This document shows, in pieces, positions 27,001 to 35,882 of a stretch of DNA of 64,000 bases. Every line of letters starts with the position of its first letter. The first letter of the stretch is position 1. This DNA comes from Corynebacterium spheniscorum (GTDB taxonomy: Bacteria; Actinomycetota; Actinomycetes; Mycobacteriales; Mycobacteriaceae): NCBI RefSeq assembly GCF_900113445.1, contig NZ_FOPJ01000012.1:5402-69401 (forward strand). Reading direction: 5' to 3'. A program made the position numbers and the translations under genes. The notes below the pieces were generated by a model. The model saw only the letters and a program-made list of their open reading frames with translations, was not told the origin of the DNA and did no database searches.

Positions 27001-27114
27001 GTCTCAAACGATTGTGTGATCCCACGACACTGCGTAGACTACGGAACAGTAACTTACGTTATCGAAGGTTGATGGAGCAGCACGCATCACTTCGGGCACA
27101 TAGAAAGTTTTGCC

Positions 27115-27846
27115 TTGTCTCGCACCAAAACCAGCATCGAGCCTTTCCAGCTCACCCCACAAACCCGGTGGGTGATTGACCGTGGCATCCGACCGCACGC
27201 CCGCGGCTGGTTCCACCTCGTCACCGCACTAGCCTCAGTTATCTCCGGCACCGTACTAACCACCTATGCCTGGATGACCCTGAATACCCTGTGGGCTATC
27301 GGCGTGACCATCTATACTTTATGTTTCTTCCAGCTATTCGCAGTATCCGCCGCTTACCACCGCGGCCCTTGGGCCAGCCAAAAAACCGTCACCTGGTGGA
27401 GGCGCGCCGACCACGCCACCATCGGCGTTTTCATCGCCGCCACCTACACACCTTTATGCATGATTGTGCTTGCACCACACCAGGCTGCCTGGATGCTCGC
27501 ACTCGCCTGGTTCGGCGCCTTTATCGGCGTGATCTTAAACCTCGTATGGATCGACCACCCACGCTGGATCGACCCCGTCGTCTTCCTACTCTTAGGGTGG
27601 CTGATCATCCCACTGCTCCCAGAACTATGGAGCAACGCTGGCCCCACCGTGGTGTGGCTGCTCTTTGCTGGTGGTGTGGTCTACTCCGTCGGCGCACTCG
27701 TGTACGCCTTCAAATGGCCCGGCCGTGAAGCCACCTGGTATGGCTTCCATGAACACTTCCACACTGCCACCATCGTCGCTGCAGTCCTACACCTCACCGC
27801 CGTGTGGATGGTCATCGTCCAAACCGGCGGGCCCTGCACCTGTTAA
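27115..27846 (+). CDS. Hemolysin III / TrhA-family membrane protein
   Basis: A 243-residue seven-helix membrane protein of the PAQR/hemolysin III superfamily. Conserved elements are SAAYHRGPW with the metal-ligand His, RRADHATIGVFIAATYTP, and GFHEHFHTATIVAAVLH with the C-terminal His cluster. Relatives bind zinc, and some affect membrane lipid homeostasis; cytolysis is rarely shown. The start is the TTG at 27115. A partial palindrome (TAAC-TTAC-GTTA) lies about 60 bp upstream. Its stop codon overlaps that of the convergent thioesterase gene: the four bases TTAA serve both strands. Confidence 0.88.
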   Translation: MSRTKTSIEPFQLTPQTRWVIDRGIRPHARGWFHLVTALASVISGTVLTTYAWMTLNTLWAIGVTIYTLCFFQLFAVSAAYHRGPWASQKTVTWWRRADHATIGVFIAATYTPLCMIVLAPHQAAWMLALAWFGAFIGVILNLVWIDHPRWIDPVVFLLLGWLIIPLLPELWSNAGPTVVWLLFAGGVVYSVGALVYAFKWPGREATWYGFHEHFHTATIVAAVLHLTAVWMVIVQTGGPCTC

Positions 27847-28856
27847 CTCAAATGCCGCGGCAATCCCGGGGTAATCAACGGTTGCGGGGAATACTTCGCA
27901 CGAAGCTTCCGCAAGGTCGTGGCGTGTTCCGCTAGGCGCTTATCCTCTTCTGTCACCGGCTCAAAATGCCGTGCCGGAAGAGGATTATTATCATCATCCA
28001 CCGCAATATAAGACACCGTGGCATGGATGGCATCCTTGAGCTCATCGCGGCCACCACGCGGAGCACCCGAACGCACATGCACCGACATCTGCATACTGCG
28101 GCTATCAGTACGCATCATGCGCGCATCCACCTCGATTAAATCGCCAATCGCAATCGGACGATAGAAGCGGATCCCACCGGCATACACCGCCACGGTGTGC
28201 TCCCCAGACCACTCCATGGTGCACGCCGCACCGGCCTCATCAATCCACTCCATGGCCGTGCCACCATGCACCTTGCCGCCCCAGTTCACATCCGAGGGCT
28301 TCGCCAAGAAGCGGGTAATCAACCGCGGAGCATGAGATTCGCCATCATAGGTTTGCTCGAGCATCTCGGTCTCAATGGCTTGACGCAGCTCAATCCGCGA
28401 AAGTGCAGCTTCTCGCACGCGCTCTTCTTCCGCATTCTTCGGAATGAAATCCGGCACTTTCACGGTCTTCCCGGTTTCAGTATCCTTCGCCACGAAGATC
28501 ACCAGGCAATCACAGGCCCGGGTGAAGATCCCTTCGCGCGGGTCCGCAGAGAACACCTCATTGACAATATGCATGGAGCTACGGCCAGTCATCGCGATCC
28601 GCGACCGCACCTCCACCATGTGGCCCGAAGGAATCGGTCGGGTGAAGTGAATGTGGCCCACATATGCCGTCACACAGTAGGTGCCAGACCATTGCACCGC
28701 ACAGGCATACGCCGCCTTATCAATCCACTCCAATACGCGACCGCCGCCCACACCATGGCTACCAGCAAGTAACACATCAGTTGGGGCGGCCAGGAAACGA
28801 AGTGTTAATTCAGCCGAACGGTGACTTTTTTCAGTAAATAATTGAACTTCAGTCAT
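27843..28856 (-). CDS. Acyl-CoA thioesterase with two hotdog domains
   Basis: A 337-residue protein with two tandem 4HBT hotdog domains. Domain 1 (about 10-150) has GVGGGRVLEWIDKAAYACAVQWSG and domain 2 (about 180-310) has GGKVHGGTAMEWIDEAGAACTMEWSG, the helix-packing signature of YciA/ACOT-type thioesterases that release free acids from acyl-CoA. The paired arrangement resembles the mammalian ACOT7/BACH type. The frame is open to 28967, but AGGAAAG before the ATG at 28856 (MTEVQLFTEK) sets the start. It could buffer acyl-CoA pools; chain-length preference cannot be read. Confidence 0.9.
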   Translation of the reverse strand: MTEVQLFTEKSHRSAELTLRFLAAPTDVLLAGSHGVGGGRVLEWIDKAAYACAVQWSGTYCVTAYVGHIHFTRPIPSGHMVEVRSRIAMTGRSSMHIVNEVFSADPREGIFTRACDCLVIFVAKDTETGKTVKVPDFIPKNAEEERVREAALSRIELRQAIETEMLEQTYDGESHAPRLITRFLAKPSDVNWGGKVHGGTAMEWIDEAGAACTMEWSGEHTVAVYAGGIRFYRPIAIGDLIEVDARMMRTDSRSMQMSVHVRSGAPRGGRDELKDAIHATVSYIAVDDDNNPLPARHFEPVTEEDKRLAEHATTLRKLRAKYSPQPLITPGLPRHLS

Positions 28857-28963
28857 AGGGTAGATCTTTCCTGAAGAGAAGGGGCGAGGGGAATGCTCAA
28901 CATCATGCCTTACCTGTGGGGCAGGGCACATTAAATTTAGGCTAAGACGGGGGTGTATGACGT

Positions 28964-29347
28964 TCACTGCTGCAAACTCTGTGCGGCAGAATCTGCTTTC
29001 ATTAACGCCATCAGCACCACAATGCAGCCCACGGAAATCACAATCGCAGAGAAAATCCCCAGGTCCATGGTGCTTTTGGCCAAAGCCAAAACAAAAACCA
29101 ACGCCCCGGCGGAAGCAAAGTACAGCGCTAACCCCTCAAAATAAGTTGTCACCGCTGCATGCCCGGCTTTCCAGGCTTTCTGGGAACTCAACAGTCGCGG
29201 TGTTCTTATTCCTGGTAGGTGCGAATAGGAAATGCCGCGGTATTCACCTTTGGGGCAGACTTTGGCCACGAATAATGCCCAGGCGCTTAGTAGCGCGAAG
29301 ATGATGATCAGGAAAGTCACGGCCGTCCCCACTCTGCTAGGTATCAC
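28964..29347 (-). CDS. Small SdpI-like membrane protein
   Basis: A 127-residue protein with three hydrophobic helices (about 8-28, 72-93 and 97-117). The loop GIRTPRLLSSQKAWKAGHAAV matches the conserved GIRT-P-x-SxxAWxxGH motif of the SdpI family, whose founding member is an immunity and signalling protein against the SdpC toxin. No toxin gene lies beside it; stand-alone family members are common in actinobacteria and their role is unknown. It diverges from the P-type ATPase gene. Confidence 0.78.
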   Translation of the reverse strand: MIPSRVGTAVTFLIIIFALLSAWALFVAKVCPKGEYRGISYSHLPGIRTPRLLSSQKAWKAGHAAVTTYFEGLALYFASAGALVFVLALAKSTMDLGIFSAIVISVGCIVVLMALMKADSAAQSLQQ

Positions 29348-29437
29348 CTCTCTCTCACTATGCCTTAGCTAACTGGACTTAGGCAAGAGCATCCTAGCTG
29401 GTGAAAGCATATTTCTTTGAGGAATATAAGAGTTGTG

Positions 29438-31285
29438 ATGGAAATGAGAACCAATTCCAACTTTTTTGCTTCCCGTGATGGCATCATCGCCACCGCCACC
29501 TTAGTAGCGATAATTATCCACCTCATCCTGCGTTACGCTATCGGTCTACAATCCCCCGCCGACTGGCCACTTATGTTGCTGACCTTGGTCGCCGGGGTGC
29601 CGTTGACCATCGACGTTATTAAAGGCGCCATCGCCGCCCGCGGCGGCGCGGACCTTTTAGCCGCTGTTTCTATTGTCTCCGCAGCAATCCTTGGGGAATG
29701 GCTTGTCGCCGCCATTATCGTGCTCATGCTCTCTGGCGGTGAAGCCCTCGAAGAGGCTGCCTCCGCCAAAGCTTCCAGCACGCTCAAAGCCCTGGCTCAG
29801 CGAAGTCCAAGTATTGCGCATAAAGAAACCCCCGAAGGGTTAGTGGATATCCATGCCAACGATATTGTCGTCGGCGATGAAATCATCGTCTTAGCCCATG
29901 AACTCTGTCCCGTCGATGGGGTAGTGGTCAGTGGACGTGGGTCAATGGATGAGTCCTTCCTCACCGGTGAGCCCTATGTGATCCCCAAATCCTCCGGCTC
30001 CGCGGTGATCTCCGGTGCTGTCAATGGCGATACCGCTTTAAAGGTCCGCGCTGAACGCCTCGCCCAGGATTCTCGCTACGCCCAGATCGTCGGGGTGCTC
30101 AAAGAAGCTGAGGAAAACCGCCCACCCATGCGCCGCCTCGCGGACCGACTTGGTGCCTGGTACACCCTGGTGGCCCTTAGCCTCGGCGCTCTTGGCTGGG
30201 TTATTAGTGGCGACCCTTCCCGCTTCCTAGCCGTCGTTGTGGTGGCTACCCCCTGCCCGCTACTCATTGGCGTACCAGTGGCCATTATTGGCGCCATCTC
30301 GCTCAGCGCTCGCCGGGGCATCATCATTAAGAACCCCGCGATGTTAGAAGATGTGGGCCGCACCCAGACCATCATCTTCGATAAAACCGGCACTCTTACG
30401 TATGGCCGCCCAACACTTAGTGCCATTGACACCCCCCGGGATGAAAAGGAAGTCCTCGCCTTAGCTGCAGCTGTCGAGGAATACTCCCGACACCCCTTAG
30501 CCCACGCTCTTATAGAGGCCGCCAAGGGCTTGGAACAACCTACCGTCACCGAAGTCCGTGAAGAACCCGGCAAGGGGCTTATCGCCCAAGCTGGTGGGCA
30601 TGAGGTGCGTTTAACCAGTCGCGCCGCAGTCCCTAACCTGCCGCAGGCTAAGGCTGAAACCGGCATGGAATCCATCATGCTGATCGATGGCGAATATGCC
30701 GCCACCTTCACCTTTCATGATGAACCTCGCAGCCAAGCTAAAGAGTTCATCTCTCATCTGCCACGCCAGCATGCAGTGCAGCGCTCCATGATCCTATCGG
30801 GTGATCGTCAAGCTGAAGTGGAACGCTTAGCCAACAGCGTGGGCATCAGCGAAGCTCGCGGAAATATGTCTCCAGAAGAAAAACTCGCCATCGTTAAGGA
30901 CTGCGCCGCCGGTGGCCCCACTCTCTTCCTCGGCGATGGGATTAATGATGCCCCGGCTATGACCGCAGCCACCGCTGGTGTTGCCTTCGGGGCGTCCTCG
31001 GATATCACCATGGAAGCTGCCGATGCGGTGGTGCTGGATTCCTCCTTAGAACGTGTTGATGACCTGATCCACATTGGTCATCGCATGCGCCGCATTGCCT
31101 TACAATCAGTGCTCGGCGGAATGGGGCTGTCCATAATCGGCATGCTCTTGGCTGTCGGTGGTGTACTGACCCCACTATTAGGTGCCATTGCGCAGGAAGT
31201 CATCGACATCTTGGCGATCCTTAATGCCGCGCGGGTGGGGATGATCCGCAAGAACCTCTCTGACTTTGATCAGGACATAGAGTAA
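29438..31285 (+). CDS. P1B-type metal-transporting ATPase with a TPC membrane motif
   Basis: A 615-residue heavy-metal P-type ATPase. It has no N-terminal metal-binding domain. Order: three to four hydrophobic segments, actuator domain with LTGEPYVIPK, two helices including VVVVATPCPLLIGVPVAI, phosphorylation site DKTGTLTYGRP, the P1B HP motif in SRHPLAHAL, hinge GDGINDAPAM, and two last helices. The membrane metal site reads T-P-C rather than the copper/zinc C-P-C, so substrate transfer from those groups is unsafe; TPC enzymes have been linked to other transition metals. Starts at TTG 29417 or ATG 29444 are also possible. It is followed after 5 bp by the sterol-carrier-like gene. Confidence 0.9.
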   Translation: MEMRTNSNFFASRDGIIATATLVAIIIHLILRYAIGLQSPADWPLMLLTLVAGVPLTIDVIKGAIAARGGADLLAAVSIVSAAILGEWLVAAIIVLMLSGGEALEEAASAKASSTLKALAQRSPSIAHKETPEGLVDIHANDIVVGDEIIVLAHELCPVDGVVVSGRGSMDESFLTGEPYVIPKSSGSAVISGAVNGDTALKVRAERLAQDSRYAQIVGVLKEAEENRPPMRRLADRLGAWYTLVALSLGALGWVISGDPSRFLAVVVVATPCPLLIGVPVAIIGAISLSARRGIIIKNPAMLEDVGRTQTIIFDKTGTLTYGRPTLSAIDTPRDEKEVLALAAAVEEYSRHPLAHALIEAAKGLEQPTVTEVREEPGKGLIAQAGGHEVRLTSRAAVPNLPQAKAETGMESIMLIDGEYAATFTFHDEPRSQAKEFISHLPRQHAVQRSMILSGDRQAEVERLANSVGISEARGNMSPEEKLAIVKDCAAGGPTLFLGDGINDAPAMTAATAGVAFGASSDITMEAADAVVLDSSLERVDDLIHIGHRMRRIALQSVLGGMGLSIIGMLLAVGGVLTPLLGAIAQEVIDILAILNAARVGMIRKNLSDFDQDIE

Positions 31286-31290
31286 GAAGC

Positions 31291-31668
31291 ATGGCGAAGA
31301 TTGATCCTGCTGAGGTAGTGGAAGCAGTTCAGGCAATAGCCGCGTGGATCCGCGATCCTCAGGGAGAAGCGGAACCAACCCGGATGGAGTTAGCCCGCGC
31401 AGTTCGTTTAAGTGCGCGGATGCTGGCACAGGAATCCCCGGGCCATTCCGTCGAAGTACGAGTACCCCCGTTTGTGGCTGTCCAATGTGTCGAGGGCCCG
31501 CGCCACACCAGGGGGACCCCACCGAATGTTGTGGAATGCACTCCACTCGCATGGCTGCAGCTAGCAACCGGAATTGCGGATCTAGAAACGCTTCCAGACG
31601 TAAGTGTTTCCGGCACCCGCGCACAGGAGATTTCCCACAGCCTGCCGGTAGTTCGTTTGTCCACATAG
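31291..31668 (+). CDS. Sterol-carrier-like (SCP) protein upstream of purF
   Basis: A 125-residue protein. The first half is helical and charged (KIDPAEVVEAVQAIAAWIRD); the second has VRVPPFVAVQCVEGPRHTRGTPPNVVECTPLAWLQLATG, which resembles the C-terminal SCP/MDMPI-like fold found in actinobacterial proteins next to purF. No ligand or reaction is established. It lies 5 bp after the ATPase gene and 11 bp before purF, so all could share a transcript. Codon use looks like that of its neighbours. Confidence 0.75.
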   Translation: MAKIDPAEVVEAVQAIAAWIRDPQGEAEPTRMELARAVRLSARMLAQESPGHSVEVRVPPFVAVQCVEGPRHTRGTPPNVVECTPLAWLQLATGIADLETLPDVSVSGTRAQEISHSLPVVRLST

Positions 31669-31679
31669 AACCAGCTACC

Positions 31680-33188
31680 ATGGCAAACGTGGTAACCAAC
31701 GACCTGTCGCGGGCCTCGGACCTTGATGACCATGGCGAACAGCCACCCAAAGAAGAATGTGGTGTATTCGGGGTATGGGCCCCCGGTGAAGAAGTCTCCA
31801 AACTTACCTACTTTGGTCTATTCGCCCTCCAACACCGCGGCCAAGAAGCCGCCGGAATAGCAGTCGGTGACGGCGAAAGAGTCGTCGTATTCAAAGACAT
31901 CGGCCTGGTCTCCCAAGTATTCGATGAAACCTCCCTCGAAGCCCTCCAAGGCGATATCGCCATCGGCCATACCCGCTACGCCACCACCGGCAGCGCGGAT
32001 TGGAATAATGTGCAACCCATCTTCGGTGTTGCACCCGATGGCACCGACATCGCGCTGTGCCATAACGGCAACCTCATCAACTCCGCCGAACTCTTAGTAG
32101 AAGCCCAAGAATACGGGCTCATCCGCGGCGATGCGTGCACCTCCGATACCAATATCCTGGTGACGCTGCTGGCCAAGGAAGTAGATGAAAACACCAGCGT
32201 ATTTGATGCCGCACGCAAGATCATGCCGCGGCTCGAAGGCGCTTTTTGCTTCACCTTCACCGACGGCAAAACCCTCTACGCTGCCCGCGACCCACACGGG
32301 GTACGCCCCCTGGCTTTAGGCCGACTAGAACGCGGCTGGGTAGTGGCCTCAGAAACCTGTGCCCTCGATATTGTGGGCGCCTCCTTTGTTCGCGAAATCG
32401 AACCCGGCGAAATGGTCGCCATTGATGCCGCCGGCGTGCACTCGGAACGCTTCGCACCAGCCACGCATAAAGGCTGCGTTTTTGAATACGTCTACCTCGC
32501 CCGCCCAGACTCAGTGATCCGCGGCCGTGATGTGTACTCCTCCCGCGTGGAAATCGGGCGACGCCTAGCCCGCGAGCACCCAGTGGATGCGGACCTGGTC
32601 ATCCCCGTGCCAGATTCCGGCACCCCAGCAGCCGTGGGCTATGCCAGCGAATGCGGCATCCCCTTCGGCCAAGGCCTGGTGAAGAACGCCTATGTGGGCC
32701 GAACCTTCATCCAGCCTTCCCAAACCCTGCGCCAGCTAGGTATCCGCCTTAAGCTCAACCCGCTGCGCGACATGATTGAAGGCAAGCGTCTGATCGTGGT
32801 GGATGACTCCATCGTGCGCGGTAATACCCAACGCGCGCTGATCCGTATGCTGCGCGAAGCTGGGGCAGCAGAAGTGCATGTGCGGATTGCCTCCCCGCCG
32901 GTGAAGTGGCCATGCTTTTATGGCATTGACTTCGCCAGCCCCGGGGAATTGATCGCTAATTCCGGCAGCCCCGGTGGGGAATCGGAAGTCATTGAGGCGG
33001 TATGCACCGCCATCGGGGCTGATACCCTGGGCTTCCTTTCCCTCGGGGACATGATTGAAGCCACCGAGCAGCTACCGCAGGATCTCTGCGCGGCTTGCTT
33101 CGATGGGCATTACCCCTTGGGCTTGCCGCAACTAAATAAAAACGCTGATTTGGTGCGCCGACTCCAGGGCACGACGACAGGAGAATAA
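31680..33188 (+). CDS. purF: Amidophosphoribosyltransferase
   Basis: First committed step of purine synthesis: PRPP + glutamine to phosphoribosylamine. The 502-residue protein begins with a 26-residue propeptide ending KEE, after which Cys (CGVFGVWAP) becomes the N-terminal nucleophile, as in the B. subtilis type. The PRPP site is LIVVDDSIVRGNTQR. Cysteines in KGCVFEYVY, KWPCFYGID and LCAACF match the ligands of the structural 4Fe-4S cluster, pointing to an oxygen-sensitive enzyme. The frame is open upstream inside the preceding gene; the ATG at 31680 fits the propeptide but has no strong ribosome site. The stop codon overlaps the purM ATG (TAATG). Confidence 0.96.
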   Translation: MANVVTNDLSRASDLDDHGEQPPKEECGVFGVWAPGEEVSKLTYFGLFALQHRGQEAAGIAVGDGERVVVFKDIGLVSQVFDETSLEALQGDIAIGHTRYATTGSADWNNVQPIFGVAPDGTDIALCHNGNLINSAELLVEAQEYGLIRGDACTSDTNILVTLLAKEVDENTSVFDAARKIMPRLEGAFCFTFTDGKTLYAARDPHGVRPLALGRLERGWVVASETCALDIVGASFVREIEPGEMVAIDAAGVHSERFAPATHKGCVFEYVYLARPDSVIRGRDVYSSRVEIGRRLAREHPVDADLVIPVPDSGTPAAVGYASECGIPFGQGLVKNAYVGRTFIQPSQTLRQLGIRLKLNPLRDMIEGKRLIVVDDSIVRGNTQRALIRMLREAGAAEVHVRIASPPVKWPCFYGIDFASPGELIANSGSPGGESEVIEAVCTAIGADTLGFLSLGDMIEATEQLPQDLCAACFDGHYPLGLPQLNKNADLVRRLQGTTTGE

Positions 33189-34249
33189 TGAGCAAGCAAG
33201 AAGGTGCTTCATACGCCGCCGCCGGTGTCGACATTGAGGCCGGAGATCGCGCCGTCGAACTGATTGCCCCGCACGCTAAACGCGCCACCCGTCCCGAGGT
33301 CCGCGGAGGCCTGGGTGGTTTCGCTGGACTCTTTGCCTTAGGCAAATACAAAGAACCACTGCTGGCCGCAGGCTCTGATGGTGTGGGCACCAAATTAGCG
33401 GTGGCACAGGCCATGGATAAGCATGACACCATCGGCATTGACCTGGTGGCCATGTGCGTGGATGACTTGGTGGTCTGCGGTGCCGAACCGCTCTTCCTGC
33501 AGGACTATATTGCTATCGGCAAGGTCGTCCCAGAACATATTGCGCAGATCGTCTCCGGTATTGCCGAAGGCTGTGTGCAGGCTGGCTGCGCACTACTGGG
33601 CGGGGAAACCGCTGAACACCCAGGGGTTATGGAACCGGAAGAATACGATGTCTCCGCCACCGCCGTGGGTGTGGTGGAAGCTGAAGAACTCCTTGGCCCC
33701 GATAAAGTGCGTGCCGGAGATGTGCTGATTGGGATGGCCTCTTCCGGGCTGCACTCCAATGGTTACTCGCTTGCGCGCCATGTGCTCTTAGAGCGTGCCG
33801 GGTTGAGCTTGGATGCCTACATGGAAGAGTTCGACCGCACCCTAGGTGAAGAACTCCTGGAGCCCACCAAGATTTATGCCAAGGACTGCCTCGCCCTGGC
33901 CACTGAATGTGAGGTGCATACCTTCTGTCACGTCACCGGTGGCGGGTTGGCCGGAAACTTGGCGCGGGTGATCCCGGATGGGTTGGTGGCTGAGGTTTCG
34001 CGTAGCTCCTGGACCCCGGGGCAGGTGTTCCGCACCATTCAGTCGCTAGGGAATGTGTCCCGCGAGGAGATGGAGAAGACCTTCAATATGGGTGTGGGGA
34101 TGATTGCGGTGGTGGCACCAACAGATCGCGACCGTGCCTTGGCGATGCTGACCGCACGCCATATTGATTGCTTTGAGCTAGGTACCGTACGCAGCGCCCA
34201 GGATGGGGATGAGTCTGTGCTGATGAGCGGGGAGCACCCCGGCTACTAG
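33188..34249 (+). CDS. purM: AIR synthetase (FGAM cyclo-ligase)
   Basis: A 353-residue enzyme that closes the imidazole ring, converting FGAM to AIR with ATP. Signatures: YAAAGVDIEAGDRAVELI, AAGSDGVGTKLAVAQ, GIDLVAMCVDDLVVCGAEPLFLQDYIA and LLGGETAEHPG. GGAG lies just before the ATG that overlaps the purF stop codon. The bidirectional terminator at 34263 ends the unit. Confidence 0.97.
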   Translation: MSKQEGASYAAAGVDIEAGDRAVELIAPHAKRATRPEVRGGLGGFAGLFALGKYKEPLLAAGSDGVGTKLAVAQAMDKHDTIGIDLVAMCVDDLVVCGAEPLFLQDYIAIGKVVPEHIAQIVSGIAEGCVQAGCALLGGETAEHPGVMEPEEYDVSATAVGVVEAEELLGPDKVRAGDVLIGMASSGLHSNGYSLARHVLLERAGLSLDAYMEEFDRTLGEELLEPTKIYAKDCLALATECEVHTFCHVTGGGLAGNLARVIPDGLVAEVSRSSWTPGQVFRTIQSLGNVSREEMEKTFNMGVGMIAVVAPTDRDRALAMLTARHIDCFELGTVRSAQDGDESVLMSGEHPGY

Positions 34250-34262
34250 AGCGCACGCCAAA

Positions 34263-34289
34263 AGGCGGTGCGCGCAGTGCGCACCGCCT
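34263..34289. terminator. Bidirectional terminator between purM and the DUF3073 gene
   Basis: AGGCGGTGCGC and GCGCACCGCCT form a perfect 11-bp stem with a 5-nt loop. On the minus strand it is followed by TTTT, so it best serves the DUF3073 gene and also caps purM. Confidence 0.85.
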
Positions 34290-34302
34290 AGTAGCGAGTT
34301 AA

Positions 34303-34527
34303 CTAGCCTTGGCCGGAGACCTTGCGGTTTCCGTCCTCATCACGCCAGTATTCCGCGTACGGATCCGAGTAGTACTCCTCTTCGTCATGAGAGCTGCTCT
34401 CATAAAAACGGCGGGAAGACTTCCCAGCGAGCTCGCGCTGGAGCGACTCGAGGTCCATTTGCGGAGTGTTGTACTTCAGTTGGCGAGCAACTTTGGTCTG
34501 TTTTGCCTTCGCGCGACCGCGACCCAT
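34303..34527 (-). CDS. DUF3073 protein
   Basis: A 74-residue actinobacterial protein with the conserved N-terminus MGRGRAKAKQTKVARQLKY and an acidic, tyrosine-rich tail (SSHDEEEYYSDPYAEYWRDED). The basic front and acidic back suggest binding to nucleic acid or ribosome, but no function is established. The frame is open to 34731; the family's MGRGRAKAKQ start and the AAGGGGGTC site before 34527 decide the start. The gene next to purM is the same in the C. glutamicum order. Confidence 0.9.
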   Translation of the reverse strand: MGRGRAKAKQTKVARQLKYNTPQMDLESLQRELAGKSSRRFYESSSHDEEEYYSDPYAEYWRDEDGNRKVSGQG

Positions 34528-34788
34528 GCCTTGACCCCCTTGGAGTGTCCAGGGCAATCCCGGGATATTCGGATGCCCCATCGGCTTAACGTGTCTGTCT
34601 GTTCCTGCTGAATACCATAGCCCGAACGCGCGAAAAATTCCCCTCTGCATCTTGAGCTGCGGAGATGAGTCGCGGTTGTGGTGGCAAGTGATAGATAAGC
34701 GGAGGCGCAGCGCCGGGCGGGTAATGGGCACAAAGTGTGAGGCACTTTAGCGCCAAAGCGACGCTACCCCTTTGTGGGGGTGAAGCGG

Positions 34789-35841
34789 TTAAGAGCGTCC
34801 CTTGAGGCGATCGATGGCCTTGCGTCCGGCTTGTTCGGATTCCTCTGCGGGGAGGGAATCAGGATCAACATTTATGGCCACGCCTTCTGCCTGAAGTTCA
34901 GTGGAGTCCAGCGCAGATCGTTTCACCAAAGCCAACGCCATGGGGCCGTAGTCGCAGTCTTGTATCACTTCGCCTAAACGCCCCACGGTGCGCCGGCCCG
35001 CTTTAATTTCAGCGCCGGTAGGCGGCAGCTCTGGGGCGGAGCCATCGAGATGCACAATCACCAAAACCCGTGGGGAGCGACCGAGGTTCTCGACTCGCGC
35101 TACGGTTTCTTGGCCGCGGTAACAACCCTTATTCAGGTGCACCGCACCAAGCCGGCCATGGCGACCAATCCAGGAAGGAACCTCATGGGGGATGGATTTA
35201 TGATCCAGGTCTTTTAAAGGATCGGGGATGACGGCGCGGGTGCGTATGGCATCAAAAGTCATGGTGCCGGCAAGACTCACGTGATGCCCAGCGAACCAGC
35301 GGACCACATCAAGCATGTCCTCACGCCGCACCAGCAGATCTCGACGGGCAACCCCCGGCCATTCATGAACGGCATCGGAGACTACTGATTCATAGCGGGG
35401 TGCTTCTCCGAGGATGGTGAGCAGCGCAAGGTCCGTACGGGAGATTTCCACCTTCGCCCAGAAGATCATCATGGAGAGGTATTTTTCGAGGGAATCGGCT
35501 TGGGCAGGATCCACATCGAGGTAGAAAGCGTCCGGGAGGCGGACGATGCCGGTGTGGTGGAGGATGCGGCCATTCATGTCCAGGTCGAGGGCCTCGGTGC
35601 GAAGATTTTCGGGGAGGTCATCGAGTTTTTGGGAAAGAAGGCGGTTGAGGAAGTCGGGGGCATCCTCGCCACTGACTTTGAAGATGATGCGGTCGGAGCG
35701 GTCGATAAGCACCGCGCGGGACTCGAGGGCGCGCTGTTCGCCGAGCGGGTTGCCATAGTGCCAAGCGACAGTGGAACCATCGGGGCGCGGCTGGCCGCCA
35801 TAGGCTTGCGCGATGGGCGAAAGGGAAAGATCACTACGCAC
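34789..35841 (-). CDS. ygfZ: YgfZ/GcvT-like folate-binding protein for Fe-S cluster maintenance
   Basis: A 350-residue protein related to the T-protein of glycine cleavage but with the YgfZ signature KGCYRGQETVAR near residue 235. YgfZ/IBA57 proteins bind tetrahydrofolate and help repair or assemble some Fe-S enzymes. N-terminal features include HYGNPLGEQRALESRAVLIDRS, and the C-terminal beta-barrel has PPTGAEIKAGRRTVGRLGEV. It diverges from pabC by about 40 bp, an arrangement common in actinobacteria that links folate synthesis with a folate-using protein. Confidence 0.9.
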   Translation of the reverse strand: MRSDLSLSPIAQAYGGQPRPDGSTVAWHYGNPLGEQRALESRAVLIDRSDRIIFKVSGEDAPDFLNRLLSQKLDDLPENLRTEALDLDMNGRILHHTGIVRLPDAFYLDVDPAQADSLEKYLSMMIFWAKVEISRTDLALLTILGEAPRYESVVSDAVHEWPGVARRDLLVRREDMLDVVRWFAGHHVSLAGTMTFDAIRTRAVIPDPLKDLDHKSIPHEVPSWIGRHGRLGAVHLNKGCYRGQETVARVENLGRSPRVLVIVHLDGSAPELPPTGAEIKAGRRTVGRLGEVIQDCDYGPMALALVKRSALDSTELQAEGVAINVDPDSLPAEESEQAGRKAIDRLKGRS

Positions 35842-35882
35842 AAGCCTGATGTTAATGCCCCAGCCAAGGCATAATCCATAAC

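Noticed and set aside
28964..29347. SdpI-like protein as part of a cannibalism toxin-immunity operon
   Set aside because: No SdpC-like, SdpA/B-like or ArsR-type SdpR gene is next to it.
31227..31248. Sequence in the P-type ATPase gene almost identical to part of the CRISPR repeat (20 of 22 bases)
   Set aside because: It is in frame within the conserved C-terminal end of the ATPase and is single-copy, with no spacer-like neighbours; similarity is best put down to chance.
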